A DNA stretch of 55,289 nucleotides from Candidimonas sp. (GCA_004297945.1 SCRC01000026.1:1-55289), one strand, 5' to 3'; positions 24,508 to 33,563 are shown, counted from the first letter of the stretch. Translations and numbers: made by a program. Notes: a model not told the origin generated them from the sequence alone.

Positions 24508-25417
24508 GGATGCCCCAGCGCCGCAGCAAAGAAGTCAGGCCATTGGGTAGAAACAGCACCAGAGCCATAATTAGCAAGCCGTATATCAGTTGAAAATACT
24601 GCGGCGTCGAGATACCGATGAAATTGTACAGGCCATAGAGCAGCATCACGCCGAGTATGGGCCCGGTTACCGTGGCGACTCCGCCAAACAAAGCGAAGAC
24701 GATGGCAAAAATGCTGAAATCGGGGCTGAATACGTTATCGGGATAAAAGACCGATACAAACCAGGCGAAGTTGGCGCCAATCAAGCCGGCAATCAAGGCC
24801 GAAAGCAGCCATGCCACGGTACGCGCGCGCACCACATTGATTCCCGCCATTGCTGCACTGATCGGATCGTCCTTGATGGCTTGCAAAGCCAGCCCGAAGC
24901 GCGAGTGGCGCAAGTACAGCACGCAGCCCACCGCAAACGCCATGACTACAATCGCCACGGCATAACTGAAGGTGGGCTGGAAAATACCGGATAGCGACAC
25001 TCCGTAAGGCCCTTTGGTAATGGATTCGAGTGCGGGATTGGACACGATTTCGGCAATTGCCAGCGCCGCTGCCAGATTCGCGATAGCGAAATACGGACCA
25101 GAGAGCCGAAGCATAGGCGTGAGCACCAGCCCAAACAGTACCGATGCCGATGCGCCTGCCGCCATGGCCACCAACGGTGGCGCATGAAGGTGCATAACGG
25201 CAATCGCGAATCCGTACGCGCCCGCGCCAAAGAATCCGACATATCCGAAGGGAAGGTAGCCGGTGAAGCCGTAAATGATGTTGACGCCTTGGGCCAGCGT
25301 TAAAAATACAATGAAATTAAACAGCAGGAGCTGATTCGCGTAAACAAAGGGCATCAGGGCCGCCGCAGCAACAAGCGGAACCAGAACCTGTAGAGTGTGT
25401 CGCAGTGTCTTAGACAT
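24497..25417 (-). CDS. livM: Branched-chain-type ABC importer permease (LivM-like)
   Basis: 306 aa from MSKTLRHTLQVLV; the ORF opens at 25444 within livH. About nine hydrophobic segments with the LivM signatures LAQGVNIIYGFTGYLPFGYV, SGPYFAIANLAAALAIAEIV and RTVAWLLSALIAGLIGANFA. Forms the membrane channel with LivH. Overlaps livH by 8 bp. Confidence 0.87.
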   Translation of the reverse strand: MSKTLRHTLQVLVPLVAAAALMPFVYANQLLLFNFIVFLTLAQGVNIIYGFTGYLPFGYVGFFGAGAYGFAIAVMHLHAPPLVAMAAGASASVLFGLVLTPMLRLSGPYFAIANLAAALAIAEIVSNPALESITKGPYGVSLSGIFQPTFSYAVAIVVMAFAVGCVLYLRHSRFGLALQAIKDDPISAAMAGINVVRARTVAWLLSALIAGLIGANFAWFVSVFYPDNVFSPDFSIFAIVFALFGGVATVTGPILGVMLLYGLYNFIGISTPQYFQLIYGLLIMALVLFLPNGLTSLLRRWGIHVI

Positions 25418-26285
25418 ACCGCACCTTGCGCCCCAGCAACCCACTGGGCCGCACGAGCAGAATGGCGATTAAAAGCAGGTAGGGCAGCAGGCCAGCCCAT
25501 GAACTGAAATAGGTTTGCATAAGCATCAACGATACGCCGTAGATTAGCCCCCCCAGAACAGTGCCTAGCGGGCTGCCCAGCGAGCCGACAATAATGACCG
25601 TAAATGACTGTATGGTCAGGTGTACGCCGATCGCAGGCGTGACGCTGCCCAGCATGAATGGTGCAAAGCAGCCCGCCACGGCGGCCAGGCCCAGCCCAAT
25701 GCCAAAAGCCAGCGCCGATACACGGTCGACATTGATTCCGGTGGCAAGCGCTTCGTCGCGGTCGACCATGACGGCACGGGTCAAACGACCTACCCGAGTG
25801 TGGTAGAGGTAAATAAACAGCAATATGACGGCCACGCCGCTAGCCAGGGCGCTGATGACCCAGGCCGATGGAAATGTCTGGCCCAGCAGCTTGACGGGGT
25901 GGCCCCCCAACGCACGACCCGGGATCGAACGCTCGCTTGGGCCAAACATGATGGTCGTCAACGACTCAATAACTTGAGACAGCCCGAAGAACAGAATGAT
26001 CGACAGCATTTCCGGATCGGCTGAACGCAGCAGACGAGGCACCAGCATGTAATACAGAGGAAAACCGATTACGGTGAAGGCGAATAGCGACAGTACCGCC
26101 GCGGCAACCGGGCTGATGGCGTAGGCGCTGTAGCATCCGACGGCAGTCAGTGCGCCGAGCATGACAAAGTCGCCGTGCGCCAGATTGACGATACGCATGA
26201 CGCCAAAGACCAAGTTCAGGCCGAGTCCGACCAGGGCAAAATAAAGGCCAAAGAGCAGGCCGGCTATTATTGAGTATTCAAGCAT
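25410..26285 (-). CDS. livH: Branched-chain-type ABC importer permease (LivH-like)
   Basis: 291 aa from MLEYSIIAGLLFGLYFALVG (26285); a TTG nine codons upstream is a less likely start. LivH features: LGLNLVFGVMRIVNLAHGDF near the N-terminus, the coupling-loop segment AVMVDRDEALATGINVDRVS, and a C-terminal GSLGSPLGTVLGGLIYGVSL. About eight membrane segments. First of the membrane and ATPase genes, after the binding-protein gene. Confidence 0.87.
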   Translation of the reverse strand: MLEYSIIAGLLFGLYFALVGLGLNLVFGVMRIVNLAHGDFVMLGALTAVGCYSAYAISPVAAAVLSLFAFTVIGFPLYYMLVPRLLRSADPEMLSIILFFGLSQVIESLTTIMFGPSERSIPGRALGGHPVKLLGQTFPSAWVISALASGVAVILLFIYLYHTRVGRLTRAVMVDRDEALATGINVDRVSALAFGIGLGLAAVAGCFAPFMLGSVTPAIGVHLTIQSFTVIIVGSLGSPLGTVLGGLIYGVSLMLMQTYFSSWAGLLPYLLLIAILLVRPSGLLGRKVRYV

Positions 26286-26336
26286 ATATGGAGGCGGGCT
26301 CGTGTTCGGCAACGATGCGATGCATCGCGACGGGCA

Positions 26337-26383
26337 TCAGGCCTCCCCTCTCAGGGAGTCCTGAAAGGGGTGTGCCTGACAAG
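26337..26383 (-). promoter_or_regulatory. Intercistronic hairpin between livK and livH
   Basis: An imperfect stem (TCAGGC...CCCCT / AGGGG...GCCTGA) lies in the 101-bp gap after the binding-protein gene. Such structures commonly stabilise the upstream mRNA or partly terminate transcription, giving more binding protein than membrane components. Inferred from position. Confidence 0.45.
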
Positions 26384-26386
26384 GCC

Positions 26387-27646
26387 TTACTTGGACGGCG
26401 CAGGATAAATCGCTTTCCCTGTTGCGACGTTCGAAGGATAGACAATCGTAAATTTCACGCTGCCTTTGCCATCTGGAACCAACTGACCCAGAGGGGTGAT
26501 TTCCCCTACCTGTGCTCCGGTTTCATCCAGTGCGAAGGTGCCGTCCAGGGTTTTGAGTTTGCCTGACAAGCTGTATACCGCTTTGCGCAGCGCCAGTTGG
26601 TCCATGCTTTCGGTGGCGGCCAAGGCATTTTGGATGACCAGGCCTGTGGTGTAGCCCGCTACAGCGTTAAAGCCAAAGGCGACCTTGCCGTCCGGATACG
26701 CCTTGTTCCACGCGTCGCGGAATTGCGGCAGCGACATGCCCGATTCAGCGTGGTATTCAACTGCCGAAGAAGGCGTGTAGGTGTACACGTACTTCATGCC
26801 GTCGACGCCCACCGTCTTTTCCAGATGATCGGTTTCCAGGCCGGGATAGATGGCGAACAGCCAGTTGAAGTGGCTGCCGGAGTCATGCAAATTGCGCAGG
26901 AACGCGATATCGTTGCCGGGGTAACCCATTTCGATCACAGCGTCGGGTTTGCTTGCTTCAATGTTGTTGATGAGAACCGTGTAATTGGAAGTATTGGTCG
27001 GTACACCTTTGTCGTACACAAGTTTCACCGGCGCGCCCGATGACTTGATAAAACCGCGTACGGCGTTGGCTTGCGTGCCGGTGAAATCATTAGTGGAGTA
27101 CAACAGGGCGACACGCTTGATGCCAAGCTTGGGTCCTTCATGCGTCAGAAAATCGGCCACATACTTGGGCCATATGGTCGACACCGGATCGGACATCAGC
27201 ACAATATAGGGGTTGTCTTTGGTGAAGAAGGCGCCGCCCGTGCCTGTTTGATCGAACAGCAGTCTCTTGTGTTCGCGTGCAATCGGCACCGCCAATGCCG
27301 TCAGTACGGAGCCGCTGTCGGCCACCAGCAGGTCGACCTTGTCTTGCGTCACTAGCTGGTTGTACAACGTCGCCGCTGTGGCGGTGTTGCTTTGGTCATC
27401 GTAAGAAATGAGCTTGATGGGAATGCGCTTGTTGTAGGGTTTGACCATCACCCCGCCTTGCGCGTTTTCCTGGTTGATCCAAAGTTTCAGGCCTTGGTAA
27501 ACCGGCATCGAAATCGCCGCAAAAGGTCCCGACGACGCATAGAGTGTTCCGAGCTTGATCTCGGACGGCGCCGTTGCGGCGTTCGCCATTGCCGTAGCCG
27601 TGAGCAACGACGCAGCCAGCAAAGATGAGATAGTGTTGCGTAACAT
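26387..27646 (-). CDS. livK: Branched-chain-type periplasmic binding protein (LivK-like)
   Basis: 419 aa with a Sec signal peptide (SLLAASLLTATAMANAATA). Mature part opens APSEIKLGTLYASSGPFAAI and continues with GLKLWINQENAQGGVMVKPY, ISYDDQSNTATAATLYNQLV and VDLLVADSGSVLTALAVPIA: the Peripla_BP_6 fold of HAAT receptors. Delivers ligand to LivHM. The ligand is not predictable; amino acids, amides, urea and aromatic acids are all known for the family. First gene of the operon. Confidence 0.87.
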   Translation of the reverse strand: MLRNTISSLLAASLLTATAMANAATAPSEIKLGTLYASSGPFAAISMPVYQGLKLWINQENAQGGVMVKPYNKRIPIKLISYDDQSNTATAATLYNQLVTQDKVDLLVADSGSVLTALAVPIAREHKRLLFDQTGTGGAFFTKDNPYIVLMSDPVSTIWPKYVADFLTHEGPKLGIKRVALLYSTNDFTGTQANAVRGFIKSSGAPVKLVYDKGVPTNTSNYTVLINNIEASKPDAVIEMGYPGNDIAFLRNLHDSGSHFNWLFAIYPGLETDHLEKTVGVDGMKYVYTYTPSSAVEYHAESGMSLPQFRDAWNKAYPDGKVAFGFNAVAGYTTGLVIQNALAATESMDQLALRKAVYSLSGKLKTLDGTFALDETGAQVGEITPLGQLVPDGKGSVKFTIVYPSNVATGKAIYPAPSK

Positions 27647-27766
27647 TAAAGCCTCCTGTTTCTAATTTTGTACCCAACCGGGTATCCTATACCCGAACAC
27701 TTACGCGGCTCTGAATGGCCGCCATAGATACGTCTGTTTTCGCACTACACACAAAGCGAGCAAAGC

Positions 27767-28171
27767 ATGGAGACTGTATTTTCGAAAATTATCCGCGGTG
27801 AAATCCCTTGCGCCAAAGTTTACGAAGATGATTACGTGTATGCCTTCATGGATGCCGGCCAGATCAATCCAGGGCACGTCCTGGTCGCGAGCAAACAGCC
27901 TTATGAAACCCTGATGGATGCGGACGAAGAGTCGGTGGTGGCGATGATGCGTGCGGCGCACAAAATAGCCCGGGCGGTCGCTGCGGCGTTCAAACCCGAC
28001 GGCATGACCATCTTGCAGGCCAACAAGCCTGCGGGCTGGCAAACGGTGCCGCATTTACATTTGCATGTATTGCCGCGCTATGACGATGATGGTGTCGGGT
28101 TGATCTGGCCGCGCAAGGATCCTAGCCTGGGCATACTGCGTGAATACGCGGGGAGGATCAGGCTGGGCTGA
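27767..28171 (+). CDS. HIT-family nucleotide hydrolase/transferase
   Basis: 134-aa Hint-type protein. The histidine triad is HLHLHVLPR near residue 100; other family blocks are FSKIIRGEIPCAKVYEDDYV, AFMDAGQINPGHVLVASKQP and ANKPAGWQTVPH. Hydrolyses nucleoside phosphoramidates such as AMP-lysine in vitro; physiological role in bacteria unclear. Divergent from livK and followed by a terminator-like hairpin. Confidence 0.9.
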   Translation: METVFSKIIRGEIPCAKVYEDDYVYAFMDAGQINPGHVLVASKQPYETLMDADEESVVAMMRAAHKIARAVAAAFKPDGMTILQANKPAGWQTVPHLHLHVLPRYDDDGVGLIWPRKDPSLGILREYAGRIRLG

Positions 28172-28205
28172 ATCGTTCGCATGCTGTCTTCTCTGTTTGA
28201 TCAAG

Positions 28206-28234
28206 CCTTCATCGGGACCTCAATGAAGGTTTTC
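28206..28234 (+). terminator. Rho-independent-like terminator after HIT gene
   Basis: Seven-bp stem CCTTCAT/ATGAAGG (28206-28212 and 28223-28229) with a 10-nt loop, followed by TTTT. It ends the HIT transcript 35 bp after its stop. The stem is of modest GC content, so termination may be partial. Confidence 0.55.
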
Positions 28235-28463
28235 CCTAGGGATAAATAACTGTATTTTTTTGCCGCGTCGCGATATATTGAAAACACATCGTAACCAGAT
28301 ATAAAAAATATCGTGGCCGGTGGATGCGTGCCTGAAGCGCACATACTTTATGCAAGTTGGTGAGCCTGTTTGCTTACCCTCTTGTTGTACTGTTCTTTTG
28401 CCGGCTACCGAAACCGACATCAAGCTCGACGAGCAATTTTGTTTACGCACAAAGGAGATCAGG

Positions 28464-29822
28464 ATGGAAGATACAAAAAAGGGTATCAGTAGCCGGCAGG
28501 GTGGCATTGACCGTCGGTCACTGTTAAAAATAGGGGCAGGGGCTGCCGGAGCCGCGTTGTTGCCGGCTGTGCCAGGGATGGCGTTGGCGGCCGATAAATA
28601 TCCAGCATTGGCTAATTATCCAGCCGGTATTAGCGGCGATTCAGTCTTTGTCGGGCTCACGCTCGACCTGACCGGCCCTTATTCGGCCGAAGGTGCCGAT
28701 GAGCGCAAAGGTTATGAATTGGCTGCCGAGCAGCTTAACGCCGGGGCGGCGGAAGTCAAAAAAATATCGCCTCTCACCAAAAAAGGCATACTGGGCAAAA
28801 CGCTAAAGCTCGGCGTCATCGACGCCCAAACCAAGCCTAACTCGGCAGTGCAGGCGGCCACACGCTTCATTCACGAAGACAAAGCCATGATGATTTCCGG
28901 CAGCGTCAGCAGCGCCGTGGCCATTGCCTTGCAAAAGGTTTGCAACCGCGAAAAAACCCTTTATCTTGCGGCCATTAGCGGCTCCAATGAAACTACGGGT
29001 GTTGATTGCCAACGCTATGGCTTCCGCCTGTGCTATTTCGCGTACATGGCGGCCAAGGCCATTTCACCGGTATTGGCAAAATCTTTGGGCAAAAATCGCA
29101 AGGCGGTGTATCTGGTTCCCGATTACACCTATGGGCATACGACCTACGATTCGATGAAAGAGTTCACCGAAAAAGAAGGTTGGACAACGGTAGGCCAGCA
29201 GGTCCACCCACTGGGCGCAAAAGATTACAGTTCCTACCTGATCAACATCGCCAATAGTGGTGCCGATACTCTGGTCGTCATCGATTACGGCGCCGATGCG
29301 GCCAATTCCGTCAAGCAGGCCAAACAATTCGGCATCCTCGACAAAATGAAACTGGTTGTGCCCTATATGTCGCCGTTTCTGGGTGAAGAAGTAGGGGCGG
29401 AAGTCATGCAGGGCGTGTACGGATCGATGGGCTTCTGGTGGACGTTGCAAGACAAGTATCCGATCGCCAAGGATTTCGTGACGGCATTCGAGAAGAAATT
29501 CAACCAGAAACCGCACGATTCGGCCTATATCGCCTATTTGAATACGGTGCTGTGGGCCGATGCCATCGAGCGCGCCGGCACTTTTTATGCGCCTGAAGTC
29601 ATTAAAGCGCTTGAAAAAGGCGTAAAACGCCAAGGGCCAGTGGGCGATGTTTGGTTCCGCGGGGAAGATCACCAGGGCGTCATCAATTTCCCGATTGTTC
29701 GAGGCAAAAAGCCGGCCGATATGAAAAACAAGGCCGATCTGTTCGAAATCGTGGACGTAATCAACGGTGCCGATTACCTGCCCAAGCTTGGTCTTATGGG
29801 CTGCAAGATGGGCCCTGCCTGA
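28464..29822 (+). CDS. HAAT-family binding protein with Tat signal
   Basis: 452 aa from MEDTKKGISSRQGG, with AAAGGAGATC upstream. The N-terminus has a twin-arginine motif (DRRSLLKIGAGAAGAALLPA), so it is probably exported folded. Mature Peripla_BP_6 fold: VGLTLDLTGPYSAEGADERK, then VIDAQTKPNSAVQAATRFIH, VYLVPDYTYGHTTYDSMKEF, VVIDYGADAANSVKQAKQFG. It is the receptor for the LivH/LivMG/LivF genes starting at 30168, but a 44-bp tandem repeat array lies between them. Ligand unknown; related receptors bind amides, urea or aromatic acids. Confidence 0.87.
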   Translation: MEDTKKGISSRQGGIDRRSLLKIGAGAAGAALLPAVPGMALAADKYPALANYPAGISGDSVFVGLTLDLTGPYSAEGADERKGYELAAEQLNAGAAEVKKISPLTKKGILGKTLKLGVIDAQTKPNSAVQAATRFIHEDKAMMISGSVSSAVAIALQKVCNREKTLYLAAISGSNETTGVDCQRYGFRLCYFAYMAAKAISPVLAKSLGKNRKAVYLVPDYTYGHTTYDSMKEFTEKEGWTTVGQQVHPLGAKDYSSYLINIANSGADTLVVIDYGADAANSVKQAKQFGILDKMKLVVPYMSPFLGEEVGAEVMQGVYGSMGFWWTLQDKYPIAKDFVTAFEKKFNQKPHDSAYIAYLNTVLWADAIERAGTFYAPEVIKALEKGVKRQGPVGDVWFRGEDHQGVINFPIVRGKKPADMKNKADLFEIVDVINGADYLPKLGLMGCKMGPA

Positions 29823-29838
29823 GGCTAAAGCCATTGAT

Positions 29839-30146
29839 GTATATGATGGCGCCCCTCGTAGGTGCCAAAAACATGCAAAACAGTATGTAGCGGCACCCCT
29901 CGTGGGTGCCAAAAACATGCAAAACAGTATGTAGCGGCACCCCTCGTGGGCGCCAAAAACATACAAAACAGTATGTAGCGGCACCCCTTGTGGGCGCCAA
30001 AAACATACAAAACAGTATGTAGCAGCACCCCTCGTGGGTGCCAAAAACATACAAAACAGTATGTAGCGGCACCCCTCGTGGGTGCCAAAAACATACAAAA
30101 TAGTATGTAGCGGCACCCCTTGTGGGTGCCAAAAACATGCAAAACA
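29839..30146. repeat. Seven-unit 44-bp tandem array of the hairpin repeat
   Basis: Seven head-to-tail units of exactly 44 bp, starting at 29839 (diverged first unit), 29883, 29927, 29971, 30015, 30059 and 30103. Each carries GTATGTAGCG, the stem GGCACCC-YTYGT-GGGYGCC and the spacer AAAAACATRCAAAACA. Several units differ by one or two bases in the loop, stem or spacer. The array fills nearly all of the 345-bp gap between the binding-protein stop and the LivH start, so it lies inside the operon and would put seven hairpins in the mRNA. Confidence 0.93.
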
Positions 30147-30167
30147 AATTACAGTGGGAACGATTGA

Positions 30168-31043
30168 ATGCCAAGCATGTCGTTGTTTTTATCTCAGTTG
30201 TTCAACGGGCTCGCGTCGGGTCTGTTGCTGGCATTAATCAGCACAGGTCTGACAATTATCTACGGTACGCTTGGGGTTGTTAATTTTGCACACGGGGCTC
30301 TATTCGTAGTCGGAGCGTACGCGGGCTTTGCCACCTACGGCGTCACAGGTTCTTTTGTGATCGCCATCGGGGTGGGCGCGCTGACTGCTCTAGTGGTCGG
30401 ATTGGTCATGGAGCGCGGTTTGGTGCGCTTATTTTATGGGCGCCCGCCCGAAGACCAAATTCTGGTTACGTTTGGCATAGGCATCGTTCTCGTCGAAGTC
30501 GTTCGCGGCATTTTCGGCGGCGTCAGCTTGTCGGTGCCCACGCCAGCATGGGGCCATGGCATTGTGCATATTGGCTCTCTTATTTATCCCCTATACCGCC
30601 TAGAAGCGCTGGTGATTTCGGCGGGTACCTTGTTGGTGCTTTATTTTGTGCTGTATCGAACCAGTCTGGGATTAATCGTACGCGCCGGAATCGAAGACTC
30701 GCTGATGGTCAATATTCTTGGCATTAATGTCAAGCGTATTTTCCTGTTGGTGTTTGGCATCGGGGCGATGGCTGCGGGATATGCCGGCGTAATCGATGCG
30801 CCTATTGTTTCTCTGACTCCCGATATGGGTTTCCGAGTCCTTGTCGACTCGTTTGTGGTGGTGGTCATCGGTGGCGTAGGATCTTTCCCGGGCGCGATCA
30901 TCGGGGGCATTATCGCGGGCGAAATTCTTAGCCTTACTTCTATGTTTGATCCTGCTTATTCCGATGTTATGCTGTTTGTTGCAATGGCGCTGGTCTTGAT
31001 ATTCCGCCCTCAAGGTCTTATGGGACAGGAGGGTCGCGAATGA
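30168..31043 (+). CDS. HAAT ABC importer permease (LivH-like), second system
   Basis: 291 aa. LivH-type: FNGLASGLLLALISTGLTII, YGTLGVVNFAHGALFVVGAY near the N-terminus, the coupling region RAGIEDSLMVNILGINVKRI, and the C-terminal GGVGSFPGAIIGGIIAGEIL. About eight membrane segments. Overlaps the following LivM-LivG fusion gene by 4 bp (ATGA). Confidence 0.87.
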   Translation: MPSMSLFLSQLFNGLASGLLLALISTGLTIIYGTLGVVNFAHGALFVVGAYAGFATYGVTGSFVIAIGVGALTALVVGLVMERGLVRLFYGRPPEDQILVTFGIGIVLVEVVRGIFGGVSLSVPTPAWGHGIVHIGSLIYPLYRLEALVISAGTLLVLYFVLYRTSLGLIVRAGIEDSLMVNILGINVKRIFLLVFGIGAMAAGYAGVIDAPIVSLTPDMGFRVLVDSFVVVVIGGVGSFPGAIIGGIIAGEILSLTSMFDPAYSDVMLFVAMALVLIFRPQGLMGQEGRE

Positions 31044-32872
31044 TTTCGCATAATCAACCGGGCGCTTTGTTGCGCCGGCAGATCCCTGAACTGGTGGTGG
31101 GAATCTGCCTGATCGTGGCTCCGTTTGCCTTGCCTTCTTTGGGCATTGGCGCCGATCTCATGACTCGTATTCTTATCTGGGGTTTGTTCGGGCTGGGCTT
31201 TGATCTGCTGTTTGGCTATACCGGCTTGTTGTCATTTGGCCAGGCTGCCTTTTATGGTACGGGCGGTTTTGTCACTGCCTACCTGCTTTCGAGTGGGGCC
31301 GTACCCATGTTGCTGGCCTTGTTTATCGGTACGGTCGTGGCTTCGGTGGCGGGCCTGGTAATCGGCTACCTCACCCTTCGGCGCACAGGCATCTATTTTG
31401 CTATGAGCACGCTGGCGTTTGGCGAGATGTTTTTCTTTCTGGAAAATTCATCCTTCAAGCACTATACCGGCGGAGAAAACGGGATTGCCGGCGTGCCGCC
31501 GCCCGTTATTCATCTGGGTTCCACCACTTTGAATATTTCCAGTGGCTGGCCCATGTATTGCTTTGTGGCGGTGTTCTTTTACGTGGGCTACATTATTGCG
31601 CGCCGTATTGTGCGTTCGCCATTTGGCGCTGTCCTCAAGGCTATACGCGGCAACCCCAAGCGCACGGTTGCCCTGGGTCACGCCATAAGCTATTACAAAC
31701 TTTGTGTTTTCGTGATTGCGGCCGCTTACGGTGGCCTCGCAGGTGGGTTGCTTGGCATTTTCCAGGCGTACATGCCGCCTGATGCTTTTACCCTGGACAC
31801 GTCGGCTCAGCTGGTTATTCAGACGGTCATGGGCGGGGCGGGCACGCTACTTGGCCCCTTGCTGGGCGCGACGATCTGGCTGTATCTATACGAGGGGTTG
31901 CAGAATATCGCGGGCATAGGCGCTTACTGGAAGTTAATTCTAGGTGTCATCTTCGTCATACTGGTCACTGTATTCCGCCATGGGGTCGCGGGCGCGCTTA
32001 TTGCGGGCGCCAAACGCTGGTTCAAGGCCGAGCGTCCTGACGTAGCCACAGAGCAGCCGGTGTGCGCGCCGCTTGCAATCGTTCCGGCGAAATCCCTAGG
32101 CGCCAATATGCCTGTGCTTGAAGCACGCGGTATCAGTAAACAGTATGGCGGCCTGGCCGCTGTCAACGATGTTTCTTTTTCGCTGGCCGAAGGTGAGTTG
32201 CATGGCGTGATCGGGCCTAACGGTGCCGGAAAGTCAACCTTCTTCAGCATGTTGGCGGGCGAGTTGCAAACCACCACAGGCCAGGTGTTTCTGCGCGGCG
32301 ACGATATCTCAGGGGTAGGCGTGACCGCGGTGTGTCAGCTGGGCATGAGCAAAAGCTATCAGATCAATCAGTTGTTCGACTCCCTGACGGTGCGTCAGAA
32401 CACCATTATTCCGGTGCTGGCGCGTCAACGTGGGCGCTTCAAGCCTGACATGCTGCGAGGCTTGCATGGCGTTGAAGGCCTTGGCGAACAGGTCGACGCC
32501 GCCATCGCGCTGGTGGGGTTATCCCATCGGGCGGATTCGCTGGTGTCTGAGCTGCCTTATGGCGAAAAGCGGCGTCTCGAAATCGGACTGACGCTGGCTA
32601 CCGGGGCCAACGTACTGCTGTTCGATGAACCCTTGGCAGGCCTGGGGCCGGAAGAGCGTGTCCATGTGGTCGCGTTGCTTAAATCAATACGCAAGGGCCG
32701 TAGCATGGTGATCGTGGAGCACGACATGGACGCGATGTTTGAGCTGGCCGAACGCATCACCGTGCTTTATGAAGGCCGAAAGCTGGCCGAAGGTACCCCC
32801 GATGAAATTCGGGCCAATTCTGCTGTACAGGCAGCGTATCTCGGAGGAATGGACGAGCATGAGTCTGCTTGA
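31040..32872 (+). CDS. LivM-LivG fusion: permease plus ATPase in one chain
   Basis: 610-aa fusion. Residues ~1-325 are a LivM permease (YTGLLSFGQAAFYGTGGFVT, YLTLRRTGIYFAMSTLAFGE). After a short linker rich in Ala/Pro, residues ~355-610 are a LivG ATPase with Walker A GPNGAGKSTFF, LGMSKSYQINQLFDSLTVRQ, signature-like ELPYGEKRRLEIGL, Walker B NVLLFDEPLAGLGP and H-loop VIVEHDMDAM. Such fusions recur in HAAT systems and fix permease:ATPase stoichiometry. Overlaps the LivF gene by 14 bp. Confidence 0.88.
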   Translation: MISHNQPGALLRRQIPELVVGICLIVAPFALPSLGIGADLMTRILIWGLFGLGFDLLFGYTGLLSFGQAAFYGTGGFVTAYLLSSGAVPMLLALFIGTVVASVAGLVIGYLTLRRTGIYFAMSTLAFGEMFFFLENSSFKHYTGGENGIAGVPPPVIHLGSTTLNISSGWPMYCFVAVFFYVGYIIARRIVRSPFGAVLKAIRGNPKRTVALGHAISYYKLCVFVIAAAYGGLAGGLLGIFQAYMPPDAFTLDTSAQLVIQTVMGGAGTLLGPLLGATIWLYLYEGLQNIAGIGAYWKLILGVIFVILVTVFRHGVAGALIAGAKRWFKAERPDVATEQPVCAPLAIVPAKSLGANMPVLEARGISKQYGGLAAVNDVSFSLAEGELHGVIGPNGAGKSTFFSMLAGELQTTTGQVFLRGDDISGVGVTAVCQLGMSKSYQINQLFDSLTVRQNTIIPVLARQRGRFKPDMLRGLHGVEGLGEQVDAAIALVGLSHRADSLVSELPYGEKRRLEIGLTLATGANVLLFDEPLAGLGPEERVHVVALLKSIRKGRSMVIVEHDMDAMFELAERITVLYEGRKLAEGTPDEIRANSAVQAAYLGGMDEHESA

Positions 32873-33563
32873 AGTTGAAAATATCAATAGTTTTTATGGG
32901 GACTCCCATATTCTTTTCGACGTGTCCATGCGTGTTGAAGAGAACGAAGTCATCGCCCTGCTGGGGCGCAATGGCGCCGGGAAAAACACCACGCTCAAAT
33001 CCTTGATGGGTGTTGTGAAACCCAAAAGCGGGGTCATTCGCCATAAAGGCGTCGAGGTGCAGCACCTGTTGCCGCACGAGCTGGCTGGACGCGGCATACA
33101 GCTTGTGCCTGAGGAACGGCGTGTTTTCGGCTCCATCACTGTTCATGAAAATTTGCAGCTCGCCGCCATGACAGCCAAAGATCCCATGTCGCTTGAGGCT
33201 ATCTACGAGACCTTTCCGCGATTGGCCGAGCGTCGCAAACATCGCGGGAAAGAATTGTCGGGCGGCGAGCAGCAAATGGTGGCCATTGCGCGAGCCATGA
33301 TACGTAACGCCGGCCTTATTTTGCTGGACGAACCCTTCGAGGGGCTGGCTCCACTTATTGTCCGCGACCTGATGCAGGTGTGCCGCAAGCTGGCCGACAG
33401 CGGCCACACCGTTGTGATCGTCGAGCAAAATGTGCGGGCAGCCTTGTCGTTTGCGCATCGTTGCTACATTATCAATAATGGGCACATGGTGTATGAAGGC
33501 AGCCCTGAACAACTCCAGCATGAAAACGGAATTATTGAAAAATACCTGGGTGTAAAGGTTTAA
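32859..33563 (+). CDS. HAAT ABC importer ATPase (LivF-like) with variant Walker A
   Basis: 234 aa from MSLLEVENINSFYGDSHILF (32859); the longer frame runs through the preceding gene. The signature ELSGGEQQMVAIARAM and Walker B LILLDEPFEGLAP are canonical. The Walker A loop reads GRNGAGKNTTLK, with Asn43 directly after the lysine where Ser or Thr normally coordinates Mg2+. All other catalytic elements look intact, so either the next Thr substitutes or this site is weakened (see findings). Confidence 0.85.
   Translation: MSLLEVENINSFYGDSHILFDVSMRVEENEVIALLGRNGAGKNTTLKSLMGVVKPKSGVIRHKGVEVQHLLPHELAGRGIQLVPEERRVFGSITVHENLQLAAMTAKDPMSLEAIYETFPRLAERRKHRGKELSGGEQQMVAIARAMIRNAGLILLDEPFEGLAPLIVRDLMQVCRKLADSGHTVVIVEQNVRAALSFAHRCYIINNGHMVYEGSPEQLQHENGIIEKYLGVKV

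Noticed and set aside
25561-26024. Plus-strand frames opposite livH
   Set aside because: Shadows of a clear permease gene on the other strand.
22289-30146. CRISPR array at the tandem repeats (22.3 kb or 29.8 kb)
   Set aside because: Units are directly contiguous with no unique spacers, and no cas genes are present.
29064-30174. Long minus-strand frames through the 44-bp array encoding Cys/Phe-rich repeats
   Set aside because: They arise because the tandem units have no stops in several frames at once and then run antisense to the binding-protein gene. Three overlapping frames look equally repetitive, and none has a plausible start or ribosome-binding site.
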